Shown piece by piece: positions 23,986-32,996 of a stretch of DNA of 64,000 nucleotides (positions are counted from its first letter, which is position 1; each line of letters begins with the position of its first letter). The stretch is from Nitrospira sp. (GTDB taxonomy: Bacteria > Nitrospirota > Nitrospiria > Nitrospirales > Nitrospiraceae): positions 1 to 64,000 of the forward strand of contig JARFPM010000005.1 of NCBI GenBank assembly GCA_030444405.1. The letters run 5' to 3'. The position numbers were made by a program, and so were the translations under genes. The notes below the pieces were generated by a model that was not told the DNA's origin, searched no databases, and saw only the letters and a list, made by a program, of their open reading frames with translations.

Positions 23986-25068
23986 GTGATTCTCCTGAAT
24001 CCTGGGCCGGTGAACGTTTCCGATCGAGTGCGTCAAGCGCTGCTGAAGCCCGATATCTGTCATCGAGAAGATGAATTTTTCGAACTGCTTCACCGCATCC
24101 AAGCCAAACTGCTCAAAGCTTTTGTCCCCGGAGCTGAATCGGAATACGTCGCCGTCGTGATGACTGGATCAGGGACGGCTGCCGTCGAAGCCGCCTTGAT
24201 GTCGTCGCTCCCGCACGGTCGCCGTATGCTCATCCTCAACAATGGTGTCTATGGTGAACGGATGTCCCAAATCGTGGGCCTCCATCGCCTGGGGGTGAAC
24301 GAGTTGAAGTATGAATGGACGGTTCGGCCCGATCCTGAAAAGCTGCTTCTTGCCCTGCGACAGCATCAGGAAGTGCATGCCGTCGGCATGGTGCACCATG
24401 AGACCACCACCGGCCTCCTCAACCCGGTTCGCGAGATCGCCGAGATCGTCGATAATCAGAATCGAGTGTTTGTGCTCGATGCCGTCAGTGCTCTGGCGGG
24501 CGAGACGATCGACATTGCCCGGTCGCACATCTACATGGTGGCGGGGACGGCGGGAAAGTGTATTCAGGGGTTCCCTGGCGTCTCATTCGTGCTGGTGCGA
24601 AAGGGGTTCGTCGAGAGAATGCGCGCGTATCCGAAACGCTCGTGGTATCTCCATCTGACCCATTACATCGACAACGAGGGGCGAGGCACGATTCCATTCA
24701 CGCCCGCGGTGCAGGTCTACTATGCCTTCGACGAAGCACTCAACGAGCTACTCGAAGAAGGCGTGACCAATCGCATCCAACGGTACAAGAAGATGGCGAC
24801 CCTGATCCGTGAACGAATGGCCAAGCTGGGTGTGAAGGCGCTTCTCCCGGTGGACCGGCAATCGAATACCATCACGGCCTATCACCTGCCGGAGGGTGTT
24901 TCCTACCACGCGTTGCATGACCGCCTGAAGCAGCAGGGCTATGTCATTTATGCCGGTCAAGGCAACTTGGAAAACAAGATTTTCCGCGTGGCCAATATGG
25001 GGGCATTGTCCGAGGCGCAGTTTGGCGGGTTTCTCGACGCCTTCGAACAAGTGTGTAAATCGGCATGA
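23986..25068 (+). CDS. 2-aminoethylphosphonate--pyruvate transaminase
   Basis: A 360-residue class V, PLP-dependent aminotransferase. The opening 'LLNPGPVNVSDRVRQALLKPDICHRE' region is the AEP transaminase (PhnW-type) signature; 'VMTGSGTAAVEA' follows, and the PLP lysine is in 'AGTAGKCIQGFPG'. PhnW normally degrades AEP, but next to pepM and ppd the reverse direction, phosphonoacetaldehyde plus alanine to AEP, is expected. GTG 23986 has AAAAGGAGAG a few bases upstream. The next gene overlaps by four bases. Confidence 0.9.
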   Translation: MILLNPGPVNVSDRVRQALLKPDICHREDEFFELLHRIQAKLLKAFVPGAESEYVAVVMTGSGTAAVEAALMSSLPHGRRMLILNNGVYGERMSQIVGLHRLGVNELKYEWTVRPDPEKLLLALRQHQEVHAVGMVHHETTTGLLNPVREIAEIVDNQNRVFVLDAVSALAGETIDIARSHIYMVAGTAGKCIQGFPGVSFVLVRKGFVERMRAYPKRSWYLHLTHYIDNEGRGTIPFTPAVQVYYAFDEALNELLEEGVTNRIQRYKKMATLIRERMAKLGVKALLPVDRQSNTITAYHLPEGVSYHALHDRLKQQGYVIYAGQGNLENKIFRVANMGALSEAQFGGFLDAFEQVCKSA

Positions 25069-25784
25069 AGGCGGTCATCCTTGCTGCGGGAGTCGGAAAA
25101 CGTCTGTGGGAAGTGACCCAACATCGCCCGAAATGTCTCATCGAGATCGGCGGCCGGTCGCTCTTGCGTCGCTACCTCGAGTCGCTGGTTTCCGTCGGGA
25201 TTCGCCGGGCGGAGATCGTTGTCGGGTACAAGCAGGAAATGATTCGTGCGGCAGTCGAGCAGGATTCCTGCGGCGTCAAGGTCGCGTTTCTGGTCAACGA
25301 ACAGTTTCACAGAGGCAGTATTTCCTCGCTGTGGGTCGCACGAACCGCGCTCGACGACGATACCATCGTGATGGACGCCGATGTACTTTTTCATCCGGAG
25401 ATCCTACGACGTTTGGTGTTGTCGCCCTATGCGAATGCGCTGTTGATGGATGAGACGGTGAAGCAGACCGGAGAGGAATGCATGGTGGTTGTGGCGGGGG
25501 GTCGAGTCGTTGCGCTGACAAAGAACATGCCGGAACAGTACGACTACGCCGGTGAAGGGGTTGGATTTCTTCGGGTTCGGCATGCCGACACGCCTCACGT
25601 CGTCTCGTCGCTTCGTGGCTACATCGACAGAGGCTCGTGGGATATGGAGTACGAGGACGCGCTGCGGCAGTATTTTCAGGACGTGCGGGTCGGTTATGAA
25701 CGGATCGGAGGGCTGCCCTGGACCGAGATCGATTTCATTCAAGACATAAGAAAAGCTGAATTGGAAGTTTTGCCAAGATTATGA
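25065..25784 (+). CDS. PntC-like phosphonate cytidylyltransferase
   Basis: A 239-residue nucleotidyltransferase with an intact signature 'MKAVILAAGVGKRL' and 'RPKCLIEIGG', a metal-binding Asp in 'IVMDADVLF' and a C-terminal 'PWTEIDFIQDIRKAE' like LicC/PntC enzymes. PntC enzymes activate AEP with CTP to CMP-AEP for attachment to lipids or glycans. ATGA overlap with the AEP transaminase gene (in some organisms the two are fused) supports this role. Choline-phosphate or sugar-phosphate cytidylyltransfer is the alternative. Confidence 0.8.
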   Translation: MKAVILAAGVGKRLWEVTQHRPKCLIEIGGRSLLRRYLESLVSVGIRRAEIVVGYKQEMIRAAVEQDSCGVKVAFLVNEQFHRGSISSLWVARTALDDDTIVMDADVLFHPEILRRLVLSPYANALLMDETVKQTGEECMVVVAGGRVVALTKNMPEQYDYAGEGVGFLRVRHADTPHVVSSLRGYIDRGSWDMEYEDALRQYFQDVRVGYERIGGLPWTEIDFIQDIRKAELEVLPRL

Positions 25785-25856
25785 GAAAGTCTTCACCATG
25801 GTAGGATGTCGGAGCAAAGGACCCTTTGGTAAGTAAATCCAGTCGCCACTGAGGCC

Positions 25857-27299
25857 ATGAGCATGAGTAAGAGCATCCTGCAAAGGAGAGCCGAAATCCA
25901 AGGACTGGCGACGGCGATTCTGCTGCCGTCCGTCGGGGTATTCGGCGGTTCGATCGGGCAGCAGGTCGGCGACGTGGGGCCCCTGACGAGCGTCGTGGGG
26001 ATCGGGCTCTTTCAACGCACCGTGCTCACCTTGCAACGGGCGGGGATTCGTCAATTAATCGTCCTTTCTGGTTCTGAGGAAGAACAGCTGAAACAGGCGC
26101 TCGGCAAAGGGCCGCGCGTCACGATTCCCGTCCGATGGATGCCGATCCGTGAATTTCCTCTCGACGATCCTCGGACATGGGAAGCCTTGGCAGCCGAAGT
26201 GCATGGCTTTGCGTTGGTCACGAGCGTCAATAGCGTGTTCTCTCGAGGGTTGATTGAACGGTTGCGGCGTGATGTGCAGGACGGTCAGGTCATTGTGGTC
26301 TCTCAAGCCCCACAAGGGCAGGTCGATCAACTCATGGTGCAGAGCATGCGATCGAAAGTCCAGTCCGGTCGCCCGGCGATCTTCACCCCTCCTCGTTTCG
26401 ACGATCCGGTCTTGCGTGTCGCTGAGCTGGTGGTCGTGCCAGCAAGCCTGATGAGTACCGCGAATCAAGCGGCGAGTGAGAAGGGGAGCCCTCCGATCCG
26501 CCAATGGCTTGAGCAGGCCGCGACGGATGGTCGAGTGCGTGTCGTCTCGGCTGAAGAGAAGCAGGGTAACTGGTATCAACCTGTCCGAACCGTGTTTGAC
26601 GTCCAAACAGCCGAAAAAAAGTTGTTCAATTCGCTCAAGGGGGAATTCGAAGGGTTCGTCGATCGCTATTTCAATCGCAAGGTCTCTCGCTGGTTCACCC
26701 GCCTGTTTCTCGCCATGGGGCTGTCGCCCAATTCCATCACGGTCCTTGCCGGATTAATTGGTCTGGTTGCAGGGGCCGGGTTTGGGATGGGCACGTACAG
26801 CGCCGGTATCGTAGCCGCTCTCTTGTTTCAATTAGCGGCTGTCATTGATTGCTGCGACGGCGAAGTCGCGCGGTTGACCTTTACCGAGTCCCCCTTTGGT
26901 GCCTGGCTCGATATTGTCTTGGACAACATCGTGCATATGGCGATTTTTGTGGGCATCGCTGTAGGACTCTATACGACCGAAATGGGACAAGCGGACGACT
27001 GGGTTCCTCTCGTGCTAGGCGTCGCCGCGGTGTTTGGCAACGGCCTCTCTTTCTTACTTGTCGAAAAGGCGCAAAAGATTAGAACGGTGAGCGGCTGGAG
27101 AACCCCTGCCCACGCAGCCTGGGCGGACGTTATGTTGAAAAATGTCGCCAGTAGGGATTTTTCAGCAGCGTTGTTGGGCTTTGCCCTATTCGACCAGCTG
27201 TATTGGTTTCTCCTCTTTGCGGCAGCTGGCTCCTTGCTGTTTGCCGGTGCCATGGTATGGGTCATCCGCCCAGCGGCAGTCTCGTCTCCCCGGCCATAA
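25857..27299 (+). CDS. CDP-alcohol phosphatidyltransferase fused to a nucleotidyltransferase-like domain
   Basis: The C-terminal half of this 480-residue protein is a membrane CDP-alcohol phosphotransferase: six or so helices and the full motif D-x2-DG-x2-AR-x8-G-x3-D-x3-D, seen as 'DCCDGEVARL' then 'FGAWLDIVLD'. The first 230 residues resemble a nucleotidyltransferase ('VVGIGLFQRTVLTLQRAGI'), the architecture of the bifunctional inositol-phosphate cytidylyltransferase/DIPP synthases. The N-domain has no LAAGxGxRL loop and the usual metal Asp is replaced in 'VTSVNSVF', so it may be inactive. In this operon it probably transfers the CMP-activated phosphonate (or another CDP-alcohol) to an acceptor at the membrane. 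Confidence 0.8.
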   Translation: MSMSKSILQRRAEIQGLATAILLPSVGVFGGSIGQQVGDVGPLTSVVGIGLFQRTVLTLQRAGIRQLIVLSGSEEEQLKQALGKGPRVTIPVRWMPIREFPLDDPRTWEALAAEVHGFALVTSVNSVFSRGLIERLRRDVQDGQVIVVSQAPQGQVDQLMVQSMRSKVQSGRPAIFTPPRFDDPVLRVAELVVVPASLMSTANQAASEKGSPPIRQWLEQAATDGRVRVVSAEEKQGNWYQPVRTVFDVQTAEKKLFNSLKGEFEGFVDRYFNRKVSRWFTRLFLAMGLSPNSITVLAGLIGLVAGAGFGMGTYSAGIVAALLFQLAAVIDCCDGEVARLTFTESPFGAWLDIVLDNIVHMAIFVGIAVGLYTTEMGQADDWVPLVLGVAAVFGNGLSFLLVEKAQKIRTVSGWRTPAHAAWADVMLKNVASRDFSAALLGFALFDQLYWFLLFAAAGSLLFAGAMVWVIRPAAVSSPRP

Positions 27300-27324
27300 A
27301 TGCCACGTTCGCCATCCGACTAAC

Positions 27325-28332
27325 GTGTTACGCTATATTCTACTCGCCATTGGCCTCATCGTTCTGAGCCTTCTCGTCTGGCATATCGGCCCCGCCAATA
27401 TCTACGAAGCCGCTGCACGACTGGGCCCTACAGCCTTGCTCGTCATCCTCATTCCATCTGTCGTCATGTATTCCGTTGAGGCCTATGGGTGGAAAGTGGT
27501 GTTGGGGCGAGTTGCGCAAGGGGTTCCGTTTTGGCGATTGTTGACGATCCGGACTGCCGGTGAAGTCGTAAATATGACCACCCCAACGGCCTATCTGGGG
27601 GGCGAACCTCTGAAGGCGTATTTGCTCAAGAAATATAACATTCCGATGACGGAAGGAGCTGCGTCCGTCGTGATCGCCAAGACGACCATGACGATCGCCG
27701 AGGTATGTTTTATCCTCATGGGGATCGCGCTTGGCTTTTGGATCCTTGGTGCCGGCAGCTCCGCGGGACAGACGATCACGGCAGCTCTGCTGAGTGTGGG
27801 ACTGCTGGTCTGTTCAATCGCCGGGTTCGTCTTTATCCAGCACCGTGGGCTCTTTGCTTCGACCTTGTCGATGGTAAAAAAGTTGGGGTTGAGGATCCAG
27901 TCATTGGAGGCACAGGAAGAGCACCTGCGCTCGATCGACCGGACGATTCTGAATTTCTACAGGCACCATCAGAGGGCATTTCTCGCGTCGATCGGAGTGT
28001 ACTTTTTCGGCTGGCTGGCTGAATCGCTGGAAGTCTTTGGGATCATCTATTTTCTCGGTGGTTCGGTGAATTTCCTGACCGCCATCTCTATAGGGGCCCT
28101 GGCCGTGTTTATCAAAGGCGGGACGTTTTTCATTCCTGGCAGCTTGGGAGCCCAAGACGCCGGAAACATGCTTTTGTTGCAAACCTTTGGTTACAGCGAT
28201 GTGACGGGTCTTACCTTTGCCTTGCTGCGGCGGTTCCGTGAGCTTGTGTGGATTGGCATCGGGTTGTTGTGTTTGGCAATGGTTGGAAAAGGCAGGATAC
28301 CTCGGGATCAAGAAGTAGAAAGTCCTTCCTGA
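27325..28332 (+). CDS. Flippase-like membrane protein (LPG synthase TM / UPF0104, HpnL type)
   Basis: A 335-residue protein with about eight membrane helices. 'TAGEVVNMTTPTAYLGGEPLKAYLLKK' region and 'FIPGSLGAQDAGNMLLL' are characteristic of the lysylphosphatidylglycerol-synthase TM family, whose members are proposed lipid translocators. It begins 25 bases after the phosphatidyltransferase gene. The start is taken at GTG 27325; the frame extends back into that gene. Its position suggests it moves the finished phosphonate-bearing lipid across the inner membrane. The 3' end overlaps the convergent PilZ gene by 25 bases. Confidence 0.8.
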   Translation: MLRYILLAIGLIVLSLLVWHIGPANIYEAAARLGPTALLVILIPSVVMYSVEAYGWKVVLGRVAQGVPFWRLLTIRTAGEVVNMTTPTAYLGGEPLKAYLLKKYNIPMTEGAASVVIAKTTMTIAEVCFILMGIALGFWILGAGSSAGQTITAALLSVGLLVCSIAGFVFIQHRGLFASTLSMVKKLGLRIQSLEAQEEHLRSIDRTILNFYRHHQRAFLASIGVYFFGWLAESLEVFGIIYFLGGSVNFLTAISIGALAVFIKGGTFFIPGSLGAQDAGNMLLLQTFGYSDVTGLTFALLRRFRELVWIGIGLLCLAMVGKGRIPRDQEVESPS

Positions 28333-28679
28333 GTGATCGTTTGGAGTCGTTCGACCATCCGATCCCACACAAAGCCATGGAGCCGAAAATCCGCCGCCCG
28401 CTCCACCTTGTGAAACTGAAGCCCCATTCGATTCCCTTGGACCCATCGGACCTCCGCCTCTTCGACCGGGAGTGACTGTGCCTGATCCGGGAGGATCAGC
28501 CGTACGCGGAGCGTGGTCTGCTGCGGCGCGGCACCGGCATACTCGATCGCGCAGCCGAACACCGTGAGGTTCATGACCTTTCCCTCCGCGATCGTCTCCG
28601 CATCGGAAAACATCACGGGGTACTGCGCGGAGAGGGGGACCCGATAGTGGTTGCGCTGGTAGGGGCGTGTGGATTCCAC
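28308..28679 (-). CDS. PilZ domain protein (5)
   Basis: A 123-residue PilZ protein. 'RNHYR' gives RxxxR; the second motif reads 'NLTVFG', with Thr in place of the usual Ser, so c-di-GMP affinity may differ. It is convergent with, and overlaps the end of, the flippase-like gene. A 7-bp hairpin at 28741-28764 lies upstream. Confidence 0.8.
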   Translation of the reverse strand: MESTRPYQRNHYRVPLSAQYPVMFSDAETIAEGKVMNLTVFGCAIEYAGAAPQQTTLRVRLILPDQAQSLPVEEAEVRWVQGNRMGLQFHKVERAADFRLHGFVWDRMVERLQTITQEGLSTS

Positions 28680-28740
28680 GGTGGCCCAGTGTAGTCGGCC
28701 TCGCGTGGAAGAATGAATCCCTCTTTCGTGGGGACGAAGC

Positions 28741-28764
28741 GGGTCCTCAGAGCTGCCAGGACCC
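28741..28764. terminator. Hairpin between two PilZ genes
   Basis: GGGTCCT (28741-28747) pairs perfectly with AGGACCC (28758-28764) over a ten-base loop. It follows the stop of the PilZ gene at 28790-29188 (minus strand), so it may end that transcript or shape the leader of the next. Confidence 0.4.
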
Positions 28765-28789
28765 TATTCATGGTGAGGGTTGAGCTCAT

Positions 28790-29188
28790 TCAGGCGGAGT
28801 AGTGTTTATTGAGGTGTTCGCGCTGGAATTGGATTATATGTCTGATCAGCAGTTCTCGATCTGGATTGGCCATCCTGATAAAGCGGCCATGGAGGCGATA
28901 CGTGTTGAGCGGGTAGTGGACGGGATCCACACGCAATACTTCGAGGTAGGACTTAAAGAGCACCTCGCCGGGAAGGAGCAGGGTACAGGAGAGAATGGCG
29001 TTCACCGCGAAGACCTGGTTAAGCGTGATGCCGATCCCGCCGCCGCTGATATTGACGGACCGCTGGATGAGCGTTTCTTCCGTGGTGTCGCTCTCAGACT
29101 GAAGACAGATGGGCAGGGTGACAGTAATACGATAAAACTCGCGGCGATCCTTTGGAGAAGGCTGCGAGGTCGGTGCATCTAGTGGCAT
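28790..29188 (-). CDS. PilZ domain protein (6)
   Basis: From ATG 29188 the protein has 132 residues. 'RREFYR' provides RxxxR and 'NISGGG' provides NxSxxG. A frame open to 29473 would overlap the cstA start region and is not supported. Divergent from cstA. Confidence 0.8.
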   Translation of the reverse strand: MPLDAPTSQPSPKDRREFYRITVTLPICLQSESDTTEETLIQRSVNISGGGIGITLNQVFAVNAILSCTLLLPGEVLFKSYLEVLRVDPVHYPLNTYRLHGRFIRMANPDRELLIRHIIQFQREHLNKHYSA

Positions 29189-29330
29189 GGTGAGCAGAAG
29201 TATACCAAAAAGGGCGATCCGAAACGGCACGCGTGTTGGTTTGTGTTCAGCAAGTGCGCAGGCGGGATTGGTAGAATTGTCAGACGGGGGCTGTGCTCCC
29301 TCCGCACAGGGCCTGTACCATTGTGGTACT

Positions 29331-31346
29331 ATGCCGCGCATGAAAGCGGCCATTAATCTGCTCTGGGTGCTGCTCTCCCTCCTTGGGGCGCTTGCTCTGG
29401 CCCACGTGGTTGGCGTCGTCAATCCATACGAAAAAGTAAATGGCCTCTGGCTGGTCGTGGCGGCCGCCTGCATCTATGTGCTGGCCTATCGGTTCTATGG
29501 AAAATGGCTGGCCAAACAAGTCGTCGGACTGAACAATCAGCATGTGACGCCGGCGGTACGGCTGAACGACGGCGTGAATTTTCATCCCACGAACAAGGTT
29601 GTGCTCTTCGGCCATCACTTTGCGGCGATTGCGGGGGCGGGGCCCTTGCTTGGCCCGGTATTGGCGGCACAATTCGGCTTTATGCCCGGTTTCCTGTGGC
29701 TCGTGATTGGGGCGGTGCTTGCTGGGGCGGTGCAGGATTTCATCATCCTCGTAGCCTCGATGCGGCGCAACGGCCGCTCGCTTCCTGAGATTGCGCATGA
29801 TGAACTCGGCTCCATCACCGGCACGGCGACGGCGGTGGCGGTGCTCTTTATTGTCGTGGTCGCGCTGGCGGGGTTGGGTTTCGCGGTCGTAAACGCGCTC
29901 TACCACAATGCCTGGGGTACGTTTACGATCGCCATGACGATTCCGATCGGTCTCCTCATGGGCTTCTATCTCCAGAATTTCCGTCCCGGCGCGGTGGCGG
30001 AAGTGTCGATACTCGGTGTTGTCCTGCTGATCGCCGCCGTGCTGTATGGCCGTGTGGTGGCGCAGTCCTCCTATGCGTGGCTCTTCGAGTTCGACAAACC
30101 GGCGCTTGTATGGCTCCTAGCCGGCTATGGTTTTCTGGCCTCGGTGCTCCCCGGCTGGATGTTACTGGTGCCGCGTGGCTATCTCTCCACCTTCATGAAA
30201 CTCGGGGTGGTCTTTCTGCTCGGGTTCGGTGTGATTCTTATGGCGCCGACGATCGAGATGCCACGAGTGACAGCCTTCGCCAGTGGCGGCGGGCCAATTA
30301 TTCCGGGCACACTCTTCCCTTTTCTCTTTATCACGATTGCCTGCGGAGCGATCTCAGGATTCCACTCATTGGTGTCGTCCGGCACAACGCCGAAGATGAT
30401 TGAGCAGGAGTCGCAGGCGGTAGTGGGGTACGCGGCGATGTTGCTGGAAAGTTTCGTCGGTGTCATGGCGCTAATCGCTGCCTCGGTGCTGATTCCAGGC
30501 GATTATCTGGCGATTAATACGACGTTAGGTGCTGAGGCTTTGTCCTCGATGGGTTTTGCGCCGTCGCGAATTGCCGAACTATCACAGATGGTCGAAGTGG
30601 ATGTGGCAGGACGTCCCGGTGGGGCCGTGTCTTTGGCAGTCGGGATGGCGTCGATCTTTTCTGCGTTGCCCGGTATGTCTGGCTTGATGGCCTACTGGTA
30701 CCAATTTGCACTCGTATTTGAAGCGCTCTTTATCCTGACGACGATCGATACTGGGACGCGCGTCGCGCGCTATCTCATTCAAGAGATGACAGGCCGGGTC
30801 TATGCGCCCTTCCGTCAAATGAACTGGCTACCGGGAGTGTTTGTGAGCAGCGGCTTGGTCGTGGGAGGGTGGGCCTATTTGATTGGGACAGGGAATATTT
30901 CGACCATTTGGCCGATGTTCGGAGCGGCAAACCAGCTCCTGGGCATGTTGGCACTCTGCATTGGAACGACGGTGTTGATCAAGATGTGGAAGTCGCCCTA
31001 TCTTTGGGTCACGGCGCTGCCAATGCTCTTCGTGGGCATGATTACATTGACTGGGTCGTATGAGATGTTTTGGATGTTCTTGAAGAAAGCCGGAACATTG
31101 GCGGCGGGGCAAGCCTTTGCCCTCTATCTGGATGCGGTGCTGGTGGCGCTGGTTGCTGTGATGGGCTTGATCGTCTTAAGCGACAGCATGAGACAGTGGT
31201 ATGGTTACGTGGTCCTGAAGAAGCCGTTCACGTCGAGTGAAGTCGTGGTGATGGCGGGTGGAGGATCGGCAGGGCGGATGCAGACGGCGATTCATTGTGA
31301 TGATGAGAAGGGGTTTAAGTTGCCGCATGGAGCCGGTTGCTGTTAG
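29331..31346 (+). CDS. cstA: Carbon starvation protein CstA family transporter
   Basis: A 671-residue protein with some sixteen membrane helices. 'GVNFHPTNKVVLFGHHFAAIAGAGPLLGPVLAAQFG' region, 'GAVQDFIIL' and 'GFHSLVSSGTTPKMI' are CstA signatures. Family members take up peptides or pyruvate in a proton-linked way. ATG 29331 is chosen, with ATG 29340 an equally good alternative; the frame open from 29187 adds a Cys-rich tail unlike the family. It stands alone. Confidence 0.9.
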   Translation: MPRMKAAINLLWVLLSLLGALALAHVVGVVNPYEKVNGLWLVVAAACIYVLAYRFYGKWLAKQVVGLNNQHVTPAVRLNDGVNFHPTNKVVLFGHHFAAIAGAGPLLGPVLAAQFGFMPGFLWLVIGAVLAGAVQDFIILVASMRRNGRSLPEIAHDELGSITGTATAVAVLFIVVVALAGLGFAVVNALYHNAWGTFTIAMTIPIGLLMGFYLQNFRPGAVAEVSILGVVLLIAAVLYGRVVAQSSYAWLFEFDKPALVWLLAGYGFLASVLPGWMLLVPRGYLSTFMKLGVVFLLGFGVILMAPTIEMPRVTAFASGGGPIIPGTLFPFLFITIACGAISGFHSLVSSGTTPKMIEQESQAVVGYAAMLLESFVGVMALIAASVLIPGDYLAINTTLGAEALSSMGFAPSRIAELSQMVEVDVAGRPGGAVSLAVGMASIFSALPGMSGLMAYWYQFALVFEALFILTTIDTGTRVARYLIQEMTGRVYAPFRQMNWLPGVFVSSGLVVGGWAYLIGTGNISTIWPMFGAANQLLGMLALCIGTTVLIKMWKSPYLWVTALPMLFVGMITLTGSYEMFWMFLKKAGTLAAGQAFALYLDAVLVALVAVMGLIVLSDSMRQWYGYVVLKKPFTSSEVVVMAGGGSAGRMQTAIHCDDEKGFKLPHGAGCC

Positions 31347-31449
31347 TGCAAGATCACAACATCAATCGGATCAGAAAGTTGGCGAATGGATTCGTGGGTA
31401 AGTCCATACGCTTGACGCATGACATGTGACGGATAAGGAGGAGGACACC

Positions 31450-31947
31450 GTGGCCGATCAGTTTTCGTTTGACGTGGTGTCGGAAGTGAATATGCAGGAG
31501 CTGAAGAATGCACTGGATCAGGCGACCAAAGAGATCAAGCAACGCTTCGACTTCAAGGACTCAAAGACCGAGATCACGCTGAAGGAGAAGGAAAAAGAGT
31601 TGGTCGTCATCTCGGACGATGAGTACAAGCTGAAGGCGGTACAGGAGATCATCAAGGCGAAGTGTGTGAAGCGTGGGGTGTCGCTGAAGGCCTTCGACTA
31701 CGGTGCGGTGGAGCCAGCGTTAAGCGGGACGGTGCGGCAGACGGCGAAGATTCAGAGCGGCCTCGCATCAGAGAAAGCGAAAGAGCTCACGAAGGCGATC
31801 AAGGATTCAAAATTGAAAGTGCAAGCACAGATTCAAGGCGAACAAGTGCGGGTGCTGGGCAAGAGCAAGGATGAATTGCAGTCTGCGATCGCATTCTTGA
31901 AGGGTAAGGACTTCGGAGTCGATCTGCAGTTTACGAACTATAGGTAA
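31450..31947 (+). CDS. yajQ: YajQ family nucleotide-binding protein
   Basis: A 165-residue cytoplasmic protein. 'FSFDVVSEVNMQEL', 'NALDQATKEIKQRFDFKDS' and the C-terminal 'VRVLGKSKDELQSAIAFLKG' region are diagnostic for YajQ (UPF0234). Members bind nucleotides; the Xanthomonas and Pseudomonas members bind cyclic-di-GMP and work with a transcription factor. GTG 31450 follows GGAGGAGGA, deciding the start against 31426. It adds a possible c-di-GMP receptor to the PilZ genes nearby. Confidence 0.93.
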   Translation: MADQFSFDVVSEVNMQELKNALDQATKEIKQRFDFKDSKTEITLKEKEKELVVISDDEYKLKAVQEIIKAKCVKRGVSLKAFDYGAVEPALSGTVRQTAKIQSGLASEKAKELTKAIKDSKLKVQAQIQGEQVRVLGKSKDELQSAIAFLKGKDFGVDLQFTNYR

Positions 31948-31972
31948 ATGGTGTGGTGTTTGCGTTGCCTAT

Positions 31973-32989
31973 ATGAAGCTTCTATTCTCTCTCCTTTTTC
32001 TCGCACTATCCATGGCGGGATGCAATCGTAGCGATCCGATCGTCCTGATCCAGCTCCACCCTAGCAACCCCGACATCATCTACGTCGCGACGAACGACTA
32101 TATCTATAAGACCCGTGATGGTGGCCAGACGTGGACGAATCTTTCCCAGGGGATGAGCCATTCCCGTGTCATCGCGATGGCAGTCGATCCGGTCTATCCT
32201 GCGACCGTTTATGCGGGGACAAAAGGAGATGCGGTCTACAAGAGCCATGATGGGGGCCAGCGCTGGGCCTCGATGCGTTCCGGGCTTGATGATGCAACAA
32301 TAACCTCCGTGGTAAATCAGTTTCTCTTCGATCCTGCCGATGCGCAGCATATCTTTCTTGCCACGACGATGGGCGTGTTCGAAACAAAAAACGGCGGCGA
32401 ACAATGGATGAAACGTATGGAGGGCATGAAAGAAGTATTGATGGTTGTAACCCTAGGCATGGATCCGACCAGGCCCTCCATTCTATATGCGGGAACCAGC
32501 GGCGGCGTATACAAATCGATCGATCAGGCCGGCCATTGGGAAAAAGTGAACAACGGGCTGGTGCCACCGGACATGTTGAAAACATCACGGGCACTGAATG
32601 TTACATCCATCCTAGTTGATCCCTACGAACCGGATACCGTCTATGCGGCCACCCTGGCGGGGATGTACAAAACGACTGATGGAGCCAAGTCTTGGAAACG
32701 AGTCGGGGCGTCACTTGCCGATCCGATGATCATTGCGATGGTACTCGATCGGACTCGTAAAGGCGTCATCTACATCACGGGGCGAGACGGAGTGCATCGG
32801 AGTGAAGATGGTGGGGCAACGTGGGTGGTGATCAACAGGGGGTTGGCCACCACCAACATCAGATCCATTGCACAGAGCGAGACGGATCCGACGGTGTTCT
32901 ATGCCGGTACAAACGGGAGTGGCCTCTATCGCAGCAAGGATGCGGGGGAGACCTGGGAGCCGATGCCGACGGTGGGAGGAAAGCCGTGA
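31973..32989 (+). CDS. BNR/Asp-box repeat lipoprotein (beta-propeller)
   Basis: The 338-residue product starts with a lipoprotein signal ending in 'MAGC'. The rest is built of repeats of about 45-50 residues, each with the Asp-box 'S.DGG..W' ('KTRDGGQTW', 'KSHDGGQRW', 'KTTDGAKSW', 'RSEDGGATW', 'RSKDAGETW') preceded by 'DP..P..vYagT'. This is the sortilin/YCF48-like propeller fold, probably on the envelope surface or in the periplasm. Such proteins bind partners or assist assembly; the partner is not evident. Confidence 0.85.
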   Translation: MKLLFSLLFLALSMAGCNRSDPIVLIQLHPSNPDIIYVATNDYIYKTRDGGQTWTNLSQGMSHSRVIAMAVDPVYPATVYAGTKGDAVYKSHDGGQRWASMRSGLDDATITSVVNQFLFDPADAQHIFLATTMGVFETKNGGEQWMKRMEGMKEVLMVVTLGMDPTRPSILYAGTSGGVYKSIDQAGHWEKVNNGLVPPDMLKTSRALNVTSILVDPYEPDTVYAATLAGMYKTTDGAKSWKRVGASLADPMIIAMVLDRTRKGVIYITGRDGVHRSEDGGATWVVINRGLATTNIRSIAQSETDPTVFYAGTNGSGLYRSKDAGETWEPMPTVGGKP

Positions 32990-32996
32990 GGGTGGG

